Positions 1 to 13,189 of a stretch of DNA of 64,000 nt are shown piece by piece. The stretch comes from Kwoniella botswanensis (lineage: Eukaryota; Basidiomycota; Tremellomycetes; Tremellales; Cryptococcaceae): contig NC_088599.1 of NCBI RefSeq assembly GCF_036426115.1, positions 4,154,001 through 4,218,000 of the forward strand, in the 5' to 3' direction. The translations under genes were made by a program, and so were the position numbers. Every line of letters starts with the position of its first letter. The stretch's first letter is position 1. The notes beneath the pieces are model-generated. The model saw nothing but the letters and a program-made list of their open reading frames with translations. It searched no databases and was not told the DNA's origin.

Positions 1-619
1 ACTTCTTTACCTTGAGCTAGCCGAGTGCTGGAAGTTATACCTGGAACGATATGCTGGATGTAGAATTCGAGAATCCGCGAATTGACATTGACAGATGGGT
101 GCTTTGCAGCTGGTTGGTGAAGTAGCGATGGGAGGGATTGGGGTTTGATTATGGGCTGAGGGAGTTTCTCAAGTGGGGTGAAAGCATGTTCGTCGGGACT
201 GCCCATTCACAATTAGCATATACATGAATCTTGATCTGAGCGAGTTCGATATCGATCTTACCTAGTGTACCGCCTGGCCTTTGCTGTAAAATTGGTTAGC
301 TTTAAATCGCATCTGATGGCCAACGTGAAACCACTAACCATGAAAAGACTCAATCTCGAAAAGGAACCATTCGAGCCAGCTTCCATCGAAGTTCAGCTCA
401 TCTTTGAAAGCACCAGGTTGATAGATCTTTTTGTTGTATGCGAATTGAGCTCTTTCAATGAGCACTACATGGGTTGGTAGGGAGTCAGCTGCACGAATGT
501 GCAGAGCAAGAGGATGTGTACTCACAGAATATAATGGTGTCCTCGAGTCGGATGAGCTGATTCCTTATATGATCGAGAGACAGGAGCTCCGATACTTCTG
601 CGCCCGAGGTGAAGTTCAT
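1..619 (-). CDS. ARO7: Chorismate mutase (AroQ, eukaryotic type), C-terminal part outside window
   Basis: Converts chorismate to prephenate, the committed step to Phe and Tyr. Four exons can be read on the minus strand: 619-526, 464-339, 283-262 and 198-11; the last donor is at 10-9, so the rest lies left of the window. The start was chosen because translation opens [13 protein letters not shown] and then gives [14 protein letters not shown], matching the Aro7 N-terminus including the active-site Arg of the first helix. [17 protein letters not shown], then [20 protein letters not shown], then [16 protein letters not shown] follow the known order of the fungal enzyme, and the visible part ends in [20 protein letters not shown]. 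The Trp/Tyr effector region cannot all be seen. It shares a 279-bp divergent promoter with the gene starting at 899; an isolated ATCAGATAA lies at 698-706. Confidence 0.88.
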
Positions 620-898
620 GCCGGGTTGGATCTGTGGTAGGACGAGGATGAGGAAGTGGATGATAATGAGGAATAGATAGATAGCTGGAGGGGATATATC
701 AGATAATCAGAGGGTCTCATGTGCGCTATGTGGGTGACTCAATCAAAGATGCACCATACATACACCATATCCCATCAATACTGACACTGATATCCACCGT
801 ATGTATTCTCTTCAGCATCCATCTCATTCCTCGCTCTGCCTTTCTTCATCTGATCTACCATAGAGTATCCTGCAATCCCGCTAGCGTCATTAGCTACC

Positions 899-2950
899 AT
901 GGCCCCTCGTGAGTACCATTCCATCGTATAGCTCTATAGCTAATGTTACTGTGATTCCCCACCACAGATCCATCAGTTTCCCCGTCGTTCAGTTCCATTT
1001 CTCCCAAACCACCAGCACCAGATCCCAACATCAATCCATTCTCACCGCTGTCCCCGGATCCCCCAGAGAACACTTTGAACCCATCGAACGGAGATGACCA
1101 AGTGACCAGGCTTCTCGGTATAGAACTACCATCGCCTCACAAGGACCTGATCATCTACACACGTCGAGACCTGCTGCGTATAGGCAAATCATCTCGTCAG
1201 CATGGCCCACCTCCAGGAATGAACAGCCTTAATACATGGTTTGGGTGAGTTCGATCAATAGCCGACAAAGCTGACCTCATCAGCGCCGCTCCAAAGGCCA
1301 ACGTACAACACGTAGACGATCCGGCAATAGCATCTATAGGACCCCCATCCAGTACAAGCAGACGAGGAGGATTCGGGGAAGGTTTTGGATATGGAGGAGG
1401 AATAGGTGGTGGGAGGGGTCTGGGCGTAAGAGGAGGAAGGAATATAGGGTGGGTCACAATCAAAGGAAGACCTGTACTGATACTCATGATGTAGACTCCG
1501 TCGACAACCCGAAACGTCACTCGATGCGAATGGACTTCCCATTGATAACAGGTCTTATGGCGGTCAGATGGGTAGATTCTCTGTTAGAAATCCTGGAACC
1601 ATGCGGCTCGGTGGTGATGAGGTGAGTCTTGGAATTCTGGGTGAAAAGTTTGACGATCACTGACGTATTGTAGGTCAAGAGGGATAAGCGAAGAGAAGAC
1701 GAATGGCGAAGGTCTGATCGAGACAATGGTCGTGGTGGTCAACGGGATTTACGAGATAGAGATACTAGACGACCAAACAATTACACCCGAGAAGAAGATA
1801 CCTCCGAACCGGCATGGATGGACGATGCTGCTCCTGTCGATCCCGCGATAGTAGATGATACAGACCCTCTGGTCCAGTTCATCCCTGGCGAGGATATGAT
1901 TGCCGCACATAAGCGTGCTATGAAGGCTAGAGACGTAGGGGGAGATTGGAGGGGAGATGGTAATCTTCCAGCTTTCTTCGGCGGTGATCCAGCAATTGCT
2001 TCATCTTCAGCTCCAGCCCCACCGCCTGGTCTGGTTAAACCCAAATCCTTCAATGCTGCCGATTATCTCAAACAAGCTGAAGATCTTTCGGATGAAGAGA
2101 TTATCCCGCAACCTGTTCAACCTGCACCACCTGCGTCCGCTTTCTCCAGTCGATTCCAGAAGTTCTTCAGTCCAGCTCAAGAGGCAGCGCCAGTGGTGGA
2201 AGCGAGGCCAGTGGAAGAGGTGAAAGACGATCGTACCGCCAAATTGATGGGTCTGCTAAGCTCAAAAGTAAGTTTATTCTTCGATGAAAAGGATAATTCC
2301 GCTAACTTGCCACATAGACGAGTCCTCCCCCTGAACAAGTGTATACACCCTCTCCAAGTGAACAACTCCGTCACCTCTCCTCCCCACCTCCCTCATCTGA
2401 CGGTCAATCTGCTCAATTTTCACCAAATTACTACGGTCCCTCCGGTGGACCACCTCCTCCGCCTTCTCACGCAAATGCCCTCCTTCAACAACTGTACGGA
2501 AACGCGCAGGAACGTCAACCACCACCTCCTGATCCTCTTCAGCTCTTGAATCAAGCCCAGCGTCAAGGCAGTAGTCACCCACGACCACCTCATATGTCAC
2601 TCCCTCCTCAATTCACTCGTCCACCTCCCAATATGAACATGTTCCCTCAGCAGGAAGAAAATGATATGAATCAGGGATATCCTCCTCATTTCGGTCGACA
2701 GCCTAATGTGCCTCATGGTCCTCTTCCTCCAGGGTTCATGCCACCTCCTCCGCCCCAGTTCTTCCAACAGGGAGCGATACCACGACCACCTGGATATCCA
2801 ATGCCCAACTTCCCCCCTCAGCACCCACCTCAACAACATCTACAACATCCTCAACAACCAGTACCTCCTCGACCTTACCCACATCCACCACTTGGATCTG
2901 CACAGCAGGATATGCTCGCTACACTTTTTGCCGGTCTGGGACCGAGATAA
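899..2950 (+). CDS. eIF4E-binding 4E-T-like translational repressor (putative)
   Basis: Six exons (899-908, 968-1244, 1284-1448, 1495-1621, 1674-2267, 2318-2950) join in phase to 601 codons. Near residues 67-73 the protein has YTRRDLL, an exact YxxxxL-phi eIF4E-binding motif in the context IIYTRRDLLRIG, which closely resembles the motif of metazoan 4E-T (EIF4ENIF1). The rest is low complexity: Gly/Arg-rich (about 115-150), a charged Arg/Asp segment, LVQFIPGEDMIAAHKRAMKA, FSSRFQKFF, and a long Pro/Gln/His-rich tail ending in DMLATLFAGLGPR. This layout fits a P-body scaffold that binds cap-bound eIF4E and recruits decay factors. The motif is seen directly; the 4E-T assignment is inference, since the disordered remainder gives little homology signal. 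An AT dinucleotide run follows the stop at about 2970-2990. Confidence 0.6.
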
Positions 2951-3029
2951 AGACGAATCACATTGTATAGATATATATATATATATATTATACATTTCGT
3001 TGATGACATGTACATACATCTATGATGCA

Positions 3030-6000
3030 TCATCCCTGACCCATGTATCTAGATTTACTCCAATTCTGCCATAGATCTGCCCATAGTTCTCTCTCACCTT
3101 CACCTCCTGGACCCTCACCTAGACCGAACGGTGTACCCAGTCCTTCACCTTCTCTTCCTCGTGCGTGAGCTCGCCCACCAGCTGTAGCAAGATTGCACAA
3201 GGCATAAAGTCCAGGTTCTAAATCACGACGTACCGAAGGGGTATATCCGACATGCAGGTCGGCAGCGGCGCGAACATAGGCGACGAGAATTGCGGGGATG
3301 TGTTTAGCCAGAGGACTGGTTTCGTGAGTCTTCAGTCGCATTTGTGTCAATGCAACGAGAAGTCTAGAAAGATGCTGTGGTTCATCACTGGTAGGAGAGG
3401 GAAGCTTGCGAGACCTCTGGAGAGTTTTGAACATGATGGACAGGATATCCACAACTTCTGGAAGGTTGGCGAGAATGAGGTCTGGTCGACGACGACTGAG
3501 AGCGAGGAGGACATTGATATTTGAGGTTAGGCTTTGATGGTCGAGTGACCGAGTGATGATGGGGAAAAGTCGAACGACGTCGTTGTGATGCAATACAAAG
3601 GCCTGAAGTGAGAATGGAAGTGAGCATAATCCAGATGGGGCTGAACTTACTTTGTCTTCGGTGATCCTTTCGAAAAATTCGATAATGTCGTCATTTGCAG
3701 TCGAGGAAAGAGACCCATCGATAGCTTCACGTAGAGCTGCAGGGTCTGCAATGGTCAGTGAGGTTCACAAACAAGCTTTACTCACCGGAGCATCGCATGC
3801 ACAGTGCCGCGAGTATTCGAAGGCATGCCGAGGACCGGTCGAAGGTCACACAAGAGGAAATGGCTTCGGTGATCCTGCCCTCGAAAATGGACTGTAATGT
3901 TGTATCGAGATTGGCGGAGTGGTCAGGAAGTGCTCTATAAACGGTCGTTGCTGCCGCGACGATATGCTGCATGTCGGTCGTTTCGGAGGCAAAGGTTTCC
4001 AATACACAGCGAGCAAGACGAGGTTCAGGATGGCTCAAAAAGGCACTACACAGTCGAGGCCCAAGGCGATCCGTTTGATGTGGTTCCACTTCATCCACTG
4101 GTCAGCGGGAACATCACAAACATGACTTACCTTCAGTACCCAACCACCGGCCGGCTGTGCACAGGACGTTTCTGGTGTCAATCGCATCAAGATCGTCGAC
4201 AGCAGGAGCAGGCAGGGTTTTGACACTGCTGTAAAGGTCGAGCAATTTCGGGAGGATGCTAGAAAAACTGACTGGTAAGCTCAGCTATGTACTCATGCAC
4301 ATACCTCTGGACCTCTTTACGCATAACCACAGAGAAGAACTTTGCGACAAGACCTGGCTTGCCCAATTCGATTAAGCAGGAAATGATTGTCGACAGAGCC
4401 GCTTCATTTTGATCAAGCGATTGAATCATGAGACTAGATGGTTAGCTCCATCACGACACTGGGAACTCACTTGCTCAGTTTAGCGAACAAAGAGATAGCT
4501 GCTTCATTCCCATCCGCAGCCACCTCGACGGTCCGTCGCAGGATCTTGATGTCTCGGAGCTGACGAATAATCAGCAAAGCTTGCAACAATGGACAGACTC
4601 ACTAGTGGTCCTACAGAGTCTCCTTCCGTCACTATGCGACTCAGCCATGGAGCGGCAAGAGCAATGTCTTCAGTAGACTCGATAGCATGAGCTTTGGTCT
4701 TGCGATTGAGGTAGGTTGGAGGACAATTGGTGAGTATGTGATAGTTCAGGGATGAGGTAGTCATGCAGGTTTGTAAAGCGCCTGGACGTAAGCAAATATC
4801 CGTAGCGGTCCGAAACTCACCTCTGATATTGGGCAGTTCCCAAAAGACTCCAGAAGTGAAAAGTAATGAGCCTTTAGTTAGTCGCTGGGCGATAAGCGTG
4901 GCCAATCTATTCAGCTGACTCGGACTTGCAGAACAACTTGAACGGTCAGCGATGTTCGCATTAGATGAAACTCACTCAAGAAGGACGATGCCTTGATCGA
5001 TGACTATTTGCCAAATGGCAGAGGGAGCTTCTGGCAATATATCGAGGAGTGCATCAATCGTCACCGAGGGAATTGATTGATCGAATGCAGCGCGGTGGAG
5101 GATGAACCGGATCTGAAAGTCAGCTGAAGTGCTGTAAACTAGGAACTTACACTTTCAATAGACAGCTCTGGAATGGCTGAACGATGTAGACCTGGCACAG
5201 TGATAGCAGAAATAGACGATGTGAGGCTTTCCACATTGCGTGCGACTCTCACACGCCCGGATTCGGTGACAGCAGCGCTGAAGGAAGTATCAGTGTCATT
5301 GCGGACAGGCCAATCTTCGATGAGCGCTGAAAGATCTTTGACAGACTGAGGCGAAGATCCAATGTTGTGATTAGATCTTGAAGAAAGGATGCAATAGGAG
5401 ATAAGACGAGTGTGGATGCCGATGAGAGCTGCGCTTCGAGCAGAAGGCGACGAAGACCTCTTCCTCTTCTTCCCGACTGGCTGAGTGTGCAGGTGAGGAG
5501 TGATACGGTCGACTAAAGATTGCAGAATCTGATCCCAAATACTGCTTCGTCCTTTCCCACCAAGAGTCGAGCGTAATGATTGATCGATTTCCCGACGAAT
5601 ACTTTCACTTGTGAGAGGTCCATCAAGCATCAGGTCATACAACGAAATGATGATTTCCTCAGGCAAATCAGCAGTGAAAAGTCCGTCGAGCGCGTCGAGG
5701 ATTAATTTAAAGAAAGTCGGAAGTGAATGGGTGAGGTGAAAGAATCGCAACAGAGACGAGATCAAGGATTTCGCGATCGCATGATGAGCAACAGGGGACT
5801 GAGACATTAGCTAGAAGTTCTCCACCAAGTTCACTCACAGCTAGACACCAGCGGACTACATCCGGACCCAAGTTCGCCTGGTCGTGATCGAGACGCTCAA
5901 GGCTGACCAAAGTGCCAAGGAGAGTCCCCACAATAGAAGGATCACCAGAATTGAGCGCTTGCTGTGTTGCCCGCGTCTCAGAATCAAGCAATCGACTCCA

Positions 6001-7050
6001 AGAAGGTTCTCTCTCCATATATCCACCCCACATTTCGATGGTCTTCCAGAGCGCAGATCGGGTCTGCCAAGCGGTAATGTCACCACCACCTAATCTGTCC
6101 AAGGTACGTTCTAAGGCGAGTCGGACCGCCTCACGTTCCTTACCAGCGACGAAGACATCATGTGCGACTTTGCTACTGGACGCTTGGGTAAAGATGGAGT
6201 ATCGATTGTGGTGGTACTTCTGAACAAGAGTGTCAAAAAGAGCAGGTATAGCTAAATGAGAGCCAGGAGTAGGTAGTTGAGATAGCAGCGGCTGTAGGGG
6301 ATCACCAGCTTGAAGTACAGATTCCTGAAAGAGGATAGCTGACATGGTGTGAGCGAGAACGTTGAGCAGTGAGGGATGTGTGAGGATGGTGTTGCAGAAC
6401 GAGGGGAAGGAAGTGGCCACGGTAGCTGCAAGCTGCAATCATCAGCGACGTTTTCGAAGTGACTCGCTCACCTTTTTTCCGTTGAGTGATGAAGACAGCG
6501 ACTCCTCGACTCGGGAACACACAAGCTTGGCCAAAGAGAGCACATGGGTCGTGAGTGGTACGAGCGAGAGGGGTTGTAGTATAGCAGTCCAGACATCGGT
6601 CCAAGCTTCGGCCTTGTGCGACACTTGCGTAGAAGGGAACAGAAGGGTGAGGGATTGATTTGCTAGATCAAGCACGCTGGCTAAGTCTTGAGACTGGGGT
6701 AGGGATTTGAATAGTGAGGGGATGATTGTAAGAGGCGCTTGAGCAGGGGAATCGCAACGAGGGGAAATCTCAAGCAGTAGTCGATGATACTTTGCATCCG
6801 CAAGAGGTGAGAGGCTGAAAAGGTCAGTGGCCTCTCATACAGATTGAACTCACCCTTTGTGATTCCTGGTCCATGTCTCGATCACCCAATCTCTAAGGAC
6901 ATCAGCCTTGCGCGGAACGTGAAACGAGTCTCGCTGCCATGCCTCAAGAGCGATGTCAATCTTCAGAGGGAGACCTGCTTGCGGCGGATCAGAGGCAGCC
7001 TTGAGCGTCTTGATCAGCCCAGAGGCGGAGCTGAGATATGTTGGTAGCAT
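3030..7050 (-). CDS. URB2: Urb2/Npa2-like 60S ribosome biogenesis protein
   Basis: A large helical-repeat-like protein encoded by roughly a dozen exons; clear ones include 7050-6854, 6814-6472, 6432 to about 5840, and the last, reaching the stop at 3030. The N-terminus contains RDSFHVPRKADVLRDWVIE and the C-terminus contains SVRRDLEPGLYALCNLAT followed by LWADLWQNWSKSRYMGQG, which matches the way Urb2 family proteins end (a conserved LxPGLYxLLxL block, then a Tyr/Lys-rich tail). In yeast Urb2 acts in the nucleolus with Npa1/Urb1, Dbp6, Rsa3 and Nop8 on early pre-60S particles. The sequence evolves fast, so the call rests mainly on the C-terminal block. The 5' flank carries two CACGTG boxes. 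The stop is only 80 bp from the convergent gene ending at 2950. Confidence 0.65.
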
Positions 7051-7153
7051 GGGCGACTGGGTCTATGGGATGGTGATATATATATCAAGCTGAGAGTCGA
7101 AAAAAGTCGAGAAAGAGATGTAAGAGCATCGAAAAGAAATGTTGACACGGTAC

Positions 7154-7176
7154 CACGTGGAATCACAGATCACGTG
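7154..7176. promoter_or_regulatory. Pair of CACGTG E-boxes upstream of the URB2-like gene
   Basis: CACGTG at 7154-7159 and again at 7171-7176 (the second inside TCACGTGA) lie 104-126 bp upstream of the URB2-like start at 7050, in the 177-bp gap before the SWC4 stop. CACGTG is the core recognised by fungal bHLH factors such as Cbf1 or Tye7. A single hexamer is expected by chance about 16 times per 64 kb; two within 23 bp are less likely. Function is inferred from position only. Confidence 0.35.
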
Positions 7177-7227
7177 ACATATTACATTCTTACATATAAG
7201 GAATACAACACATCTATCTACTGTACC

Positions 7228-8782
7228 CTATAACCCTCGACTTGGCCTGTTATTATTCGTCGTCGTCGTGGTATCAGTCGAAGTGACAGATTCAGATCTC
7301 GCCTTTCTACTCTCGAGGATGGGGAGAAGACCTTCCTTTTGTGCTTTCACCGTGCGAAGTTCCTGTTCCACCCTGTCTACTTGTCGCTTCATGTCGATAA
7401 GTGCACCTGCCGCTTGAAGGAGGCTGTCAAACATCTCAATGTTGGTACGTGTCGGCATGACCAGTTTGTGAGCACTGATTCCAAGCTCATTGAGCAGTTC
7501 AGTGATACGTATGGCTGCATTGGGTTTCGGTGGGGGGATCTTGGTGGATCGAAGGTGAACAGGCTGATGAACAGGATGTTTACTGGCGAGGTGAGACGAA
7601 TGTGGATTGGTAGGGGGTGGGGGTAAGTGATAGATGCAATGGGCGAGATCGAAAGCGGCTTGTTCTTTGGGATGTCTCTTAGGCGGTGGTGGTGGTGGAG
7701 GAGCCGGTTCGCCTTCTTCGGCTCGCTTTCGTTTCTTATTCTGCAAAGGGCAGTCAGCAGAGTTCCAAAGAAATGGTTTCTTCGACTCACCTTGTCAATA
7801 CCAAAGATCGCTTCCACATTGGATTGATCGAATTCGACCAAACCACTGTCCAATCCCATGATAGTCCGCATTAGACCGTCCCGATCAGCACGGTACCGTC
7901 GTTCGTTCTGTTCCATCCTCTTGACCTCGATGTAAAGGGCTTCCTCCTCGGCGATCTCAGCGGCGGTAAGATGGAACAACTCCGATGCATACTGTTTGCG
8001 TTTGATCTCGCGAGCTGAATTGTCAGCGACATTTACGTATAGAGGAAGCTCACCTTTGTCAAAAGCATACGCATGAATGAGCTGCTGTTGAGCTTGCGGA
8101 TCGGCAGCCGTACGCGTACGTACTAGTCGTCGGCAGATAGTATAGTAACGATCTTTGATTTCCTATAAAAGGTCAGCGGAATCCACGATTGGTTCACTCA
8201 CCTCCACTGAGCGCTTCTTCTCGGTCGCAGTCCCTGTCACACCTCTGTATGCGTACCTATCCGCAACGATGATGAAACGAAGGTCGTAGGTCTTGAGTAG
8301 GTCGAAGAGGTACGAAGTCTCGTGCGATGTCCAGTTCGGATCACTCAGGTGTTGATCGTATTCGAACTGACTATACTCCATGACCGATGGGCCGTGAAGG
8401 TTGAATTTTCCAAAGTACTCGACTGACTGTCAGCGATATCCGGTTGACTAAAAGACTCACCACTGGCTCCAGGATCTGCATCCGTGATTCTCGCCCAATG
8501 TCCGAGTTTGACGGGATTATCCTGCCTTGCAGCCGGTGAGAATGGTGTCCATTCCCAATGAATCTTCTTGGATTTGAGTGATGGTTTCTCGCGGTACTTG
8601 ACGGCGGCTATGGATGCTTGTGCTTCTGCTAGAGAGGGTGCATTGTCTCCGATGAGTGCGTATAACTCTCTTGAGATACCATCTGGTTTTTTGACCGCTG
8701 GATTCGCTGTGGTGGTACGCCTGGGGGCTGATGGACCTGCTTGGGGCAGATTGAGGATGGAACGAACATCTGAGGATGACAT
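7228..8782 (-). CDS. SWC4: SWR1/NuA4 complex subunit SWC4 (DMAP1 homologue)
   Basis: Five exons (8782-8461, 8422-8202, 8162-8054, 8014-7791, 7740-7228) give 462 aa, close to the fungal family length. Features in order: VRSILNLPQ near the start; KKPDGISRELYALIGDNAP; the motif KIHWEWTPFSPAARQD; a SANT/Myb-like domain with DPNWTSHETSYLFDLLKTYD then LRFIIVADRYAYRG; a basic helical segment; a proline run after KKRKRAEEGEP; and a C-terminal coiled-coil-like helix (MKRQVDRVEQELRTVKAQK). These are the hallmarks of SWC4/DMAP1, shared by the SWR1 H2A.Z-exchange complex and the NuA4 acetyltransferase in the nucleus. Start M8782 is preferred over the in-frame Met 11 codons upstream because SSSDVRSIL matches the family N-terminus. 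Same strand as URB2, but far enough away to have its own promoter. Confidence 0.88.
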
Positions 8783-9471
8783 GATGGGGTGTGATGCTGA
8801 TGATATGGCATGCAAGGTATGATGTATGGTGTTGTTGATATGGTGGTGTTGTTATGCATGTTCAACAGAATGAATGGAGTGATGAGTTTTGTTTTGATCT
8901 TTCTTAAATTTGCCCTCCTTTTTGTTGTTCGAACATGGATAGTCAGATATTCGTACATTATATGCTCAGTATAGATGAACACTCGTCACGCATGCATGAT
9001 AGCAGTTCCCCTATTTCAGGTTGGTAAGCAGACTTGCGCTACATATATGTCTGAGTAAAAGCTGGGGATATGCCTTGAAATACTCCTCACGGAGCCATAA
9101 TATATCCACACCCATCCTCGAGGCAGAATTGCTCGTCTTCATATGCGAAGCGAGACCAGTGGGCTATAGACTGATCACCTCAGTGAAAGATCTTGTGCAC
9201 TTAGACATCATTCTCAGTACGCCGTCCAAAGTTGCGCTTGTCATCAGGACATCGACGCGTGTTACAACCATGCTCTTCTTGCTCCTGTCGATATCTAGCG
9301 AATAACTCGGTTTCTTGGGCCGGAGCTCGGGAAGTCGGGGCAGTTAATAGTCCGGATGATCATCGTAGCATTCATCTCATATATATGGCATCAATCATGA
9401 TTTCGACATGTAAACTAGCATCTCAGTTGCCCCTATTCCGTCAACCGAAGAAAACTACATCATCGTACAGC
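8783..9471. other. Divergent intergenic region (SWC4 / hydroxyacid dehydrogenase)
   Basis: About 690 bp between two genes pointing away from each other, so it should hold both promoters. Short open frames here show no family features or coherent splicing. No clear TATA box or repeat was found. Confidence 0.6.
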
Positions 9472-10844
9472 ATGGCCCAAAAGATCTTATTAATGGGTGA
9501 GTCAATCTGAACCTCGCGTGATAGCTTTATCGCTAATCGAAACACCCCAGGCGAGTTGTTCTGGGCAAGACCGGATGCCGAAGAGCTTCTGGGAGGTATT
9601 GCAGAGCTTGTGGTGAGCTTGAGCCATGTCTGTCAGTGTAGGCGGTCCTGATCGTATCTCCTAGCCTATGAAATCTCAATCCCGTGAAGAGTTCTTCAAA
9701 GATTGTGCTCCCGGAGGACGATACAGCGACATCGTTGGGATTTACCATGAACACCTCTCGGATAAGATCGTGGGACCGTCAAATGACGAGCTCATAAATG
9801 CTCTACCATCTACGTGCAAGTGGTTCGCTCATAAGGGAGCAGGATATGATTCGGTGGGAGTGAAAGCTGCTAAAGCTAGAGGTGAGTATATTCATCACTT
9901 CAATTCAGGACCTGCTGACTATTCCAAAGGTATCGGAGTATCTAACACTCCCGGTGCAGTCGACGAAGCCACCGCAACCACAGCCGTATTCCTTCTCATA
10001 GCGACGATGCGTAGATTCAGCTGGTGCGAAGCAAATCTGAGGGCTGGTGGATTTAACCCACCTGGTGTAGAAGAAAGCGCAAGGGATCTCAGTGGGAAGA
10101 CAGTCGGTATACTGGGTATGGGAGGTATAGGACTCAAGATGGCGAATTACATTAGACCATTCGGCTGTAATCTACTCTACCACAATCGACGACCTAACTC
10201 TCTGGCACCACCCGACGTCAGATATGTCTCCGAGCTCTACGACTTCCTCGGACAATTGGATGTGCTGATGGTCAGTATACCGCTTAGTGAGAAGACCAGA
10301 GGATTTGTGGGCGAAAAGGAGATTAGAACGATGAAGAAAGGAAGTATCATTGTGAATACTGCTAGAGGTCCGGTCATAGATGAGGAAGCGATGATCAAGG
10401 CTTTACAGGACGGTCATGTGAGTTTGCTCTATCATATATCGCTCTACCACTCTTCTCCGTTTCCTTCGCCGTTACACGTCGTACCCTCTACCTTTGATCG
10501 CCCGCTACATCTCAAGATCGTCACTTTGCATCGTTGAGAGGCTCTCCGCTGCAATGTGCACGCACAGTCGTTCGGGATGGGGTAAAAGATTTTCTTCCAT
10601 ACCGATTCACCTGCTGACATACTCTACGCCTGCTTTGCAGCTTGGATCAGTCGGCTTAGACGTATTCACCAAAGAACCCGAAGTGGATCAGCGATTGAAA
10701 GACATGAAACACATCACCCTCTTGCCTCACGTCGGTACTGAGAATCAAGATGCTAGAAGAAAGATGGAAAGGACAGCATTGGTAAACCTAAAGGAATTCT
10801 TGACAACTGGTCAGGGACCGAACTTGGTGCCAGAGTGTCAATGA
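9472..10844 (+). CDS. D-isomer 2-hydroxyacid dehydrogenase (glyoxylate/hydroxypyruvate reductase type)
   Basis: Five exons (9472-9496, 9551-9612, 9665-9881, 9930-10417, 10641-10844) splice in phase to 331 aa, the family's usual size. The Rossmann motif reads GKTVGILGMGGIGLKMA; downstream are the NTARGPVIDEEAM segment carrying the Arg of the catalytic triad, LGSVGLDVFTKEPEVD with the Glu, and LLPHVGTENQDARRKME with the catalytic His followed by GT. Such enzymes reduce glyoxylate, hydroxypyruvate or related 2-oxoacids with NAD(P)H; the exact substrate cannot be read from the sequence. The last intron (223 bp) is long for this genome. Start ATG gives MAQKILLMGELFWA, a normal first strand. Confidence 0.88.
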
Positions 10845-11176
10845 TTGAGATTGGTAGAACAATAGATAGAATCATAACTTATCGTCAATGGATTGGGTCA
10901 GGGGACCTACACTCGAACCCCTAGAGACTTTACATCTGAATTTATATTAACCGATATCACGACAAGACTTATTTGGCTATCGGTCAAACGAACGAAGAGT
11001 CGCTCACATTGACTCATGCAGCACTTGTCAGAGATCCTCTCGTTTTCCATTGATTACTACAGTTGGCGTGCATAGGTGATGCATGATGTGCGCGGATGAT
11101 TTACAGATGTTGCTTCCCTGTACCATTCTACAAGGTCTATGATCCATGATTTCTGACGACAGTTTTGTCGATACAC
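10845..11176. other. Convergent 3' intergenic region
   Basis: About 330 bp between convergent genes. It holds a short inverted repeat, AGGGG at 10900-10904 with CCCCT at 10918-10922, which could help 3'-end formation. Nothing else stands out. Confidence 0.5.
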
Positions 11177-12318
<1,142 letters not shown>

Positions 12319-12889
12319 GTCGATTTACACCTCATGGATTATCGGTTGTGATCAAGCTCGATTAGGTCTGATTAAGTTAATTAAAGTTGGCAAGCGGGAA
12401 TTCGTGGTCATTTTCTTGCATAGACCTTTTATACCCCTTTCAGCTCAGCTCTCAGCTGTATGAGTATGCGCGTAACAGAGATAGATCTCCTCCAACCTCC
12501 ATTCTGTTCGAAGGTTATATTGATAAGCATGTGGATTATCAATCTTGATCATGGCTTATCAATCGAGCGGAGGTGGAGGAAGGAAAACTGAGTGGAGGAT
12601 ACCTCGTCGGCGCTTAATGCTGTAATGAAAAACGTTTGTAGTAAATCATAATGACCTTTAAAGAGCGGGTCTCGTGGTATTGATTCCGCTAATAAGCAGG
12701 TGATTCCCAAGCCTCTCAAATCCGTTCACTTCAGGTAGGTCTCCGAAAGCTTCCCGATGTATCGTTCGTTGCTCTTGTGATCGTCTGATGCCGTGATAAT
12801 CGAGGATAAGGTACCCTCAGAGATTCCTGAGATTTATCGCTTCTCCCGCCTTCGCCTTATCAGCTGTATCCTATCCGCTATACCTGGAC
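12319..12889. other. Divergent intergenic region
   Basis: 571 bp between the OYE-derived locus and the small gene at 12890. It is AT-rich in places (for example around 12630-12690). No gene, repeat or strong regulatory motif was recognised. Confidence 0.5.
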
Positions 12890-13189
12890 ATGTCCAATCA
12901 ACAAGGCAGTATCACCCACCAGACCGCACTATCCCTGACCGCGCAGGCTGGGGGTCTAGAGAATGCGGCCGGTCAAATTGAAAGACTCAGACAAAGAGCA
13001 GAAGCAGCTGGACTAGATCCTGATGAGCATGTCAATACGAGTCAAGGTTATGTTGCTGTTTCCAGTCAGCTGGCTGAGGTGTTACAAGGTGAGCATTGGG
13101 AATCGCACAAGATCCTATTTGCTTTCGATGACTGATATATGGTATGACACTCAGCGTCTAGTCAATCTCAAGCGAACAGCAATCAATGA
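12890..13189 (+). CDS. Small hypothetical protein (77 aa)
   Basis: Two exons, 12890-13088 and 13155-13189, with GTGAGC donor and CAG acceptor, join in phase 1 to a 77-aa protein. It starts MSNQQGSITHQTALSLTAQA and continues GGLENAAGQIERLRQRAEAAGLD, an amphipathic helix, ending in a Ser/Gln/Asn-rich tail. No signal peptide, Cys or membrane segment. No family recognised. Regular splicing and helix-like periodicity argue for a real gene; the lack of a recognised homologue is the main doubt. Confidence 0.5.

Noticed and set aside
9021-9305. 94-codon open frame upstream of the hydroxyacid dehydrogenase
   Set aside because: No homology features or splice structure; lies in a divergent promoter region.
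10900-10922. T-arm-like string with TTCGA on the minus strand
   Set aside because: Loop size and stem do not fit a tRNA and no other arms are present; kept only as a short inverted repeat.
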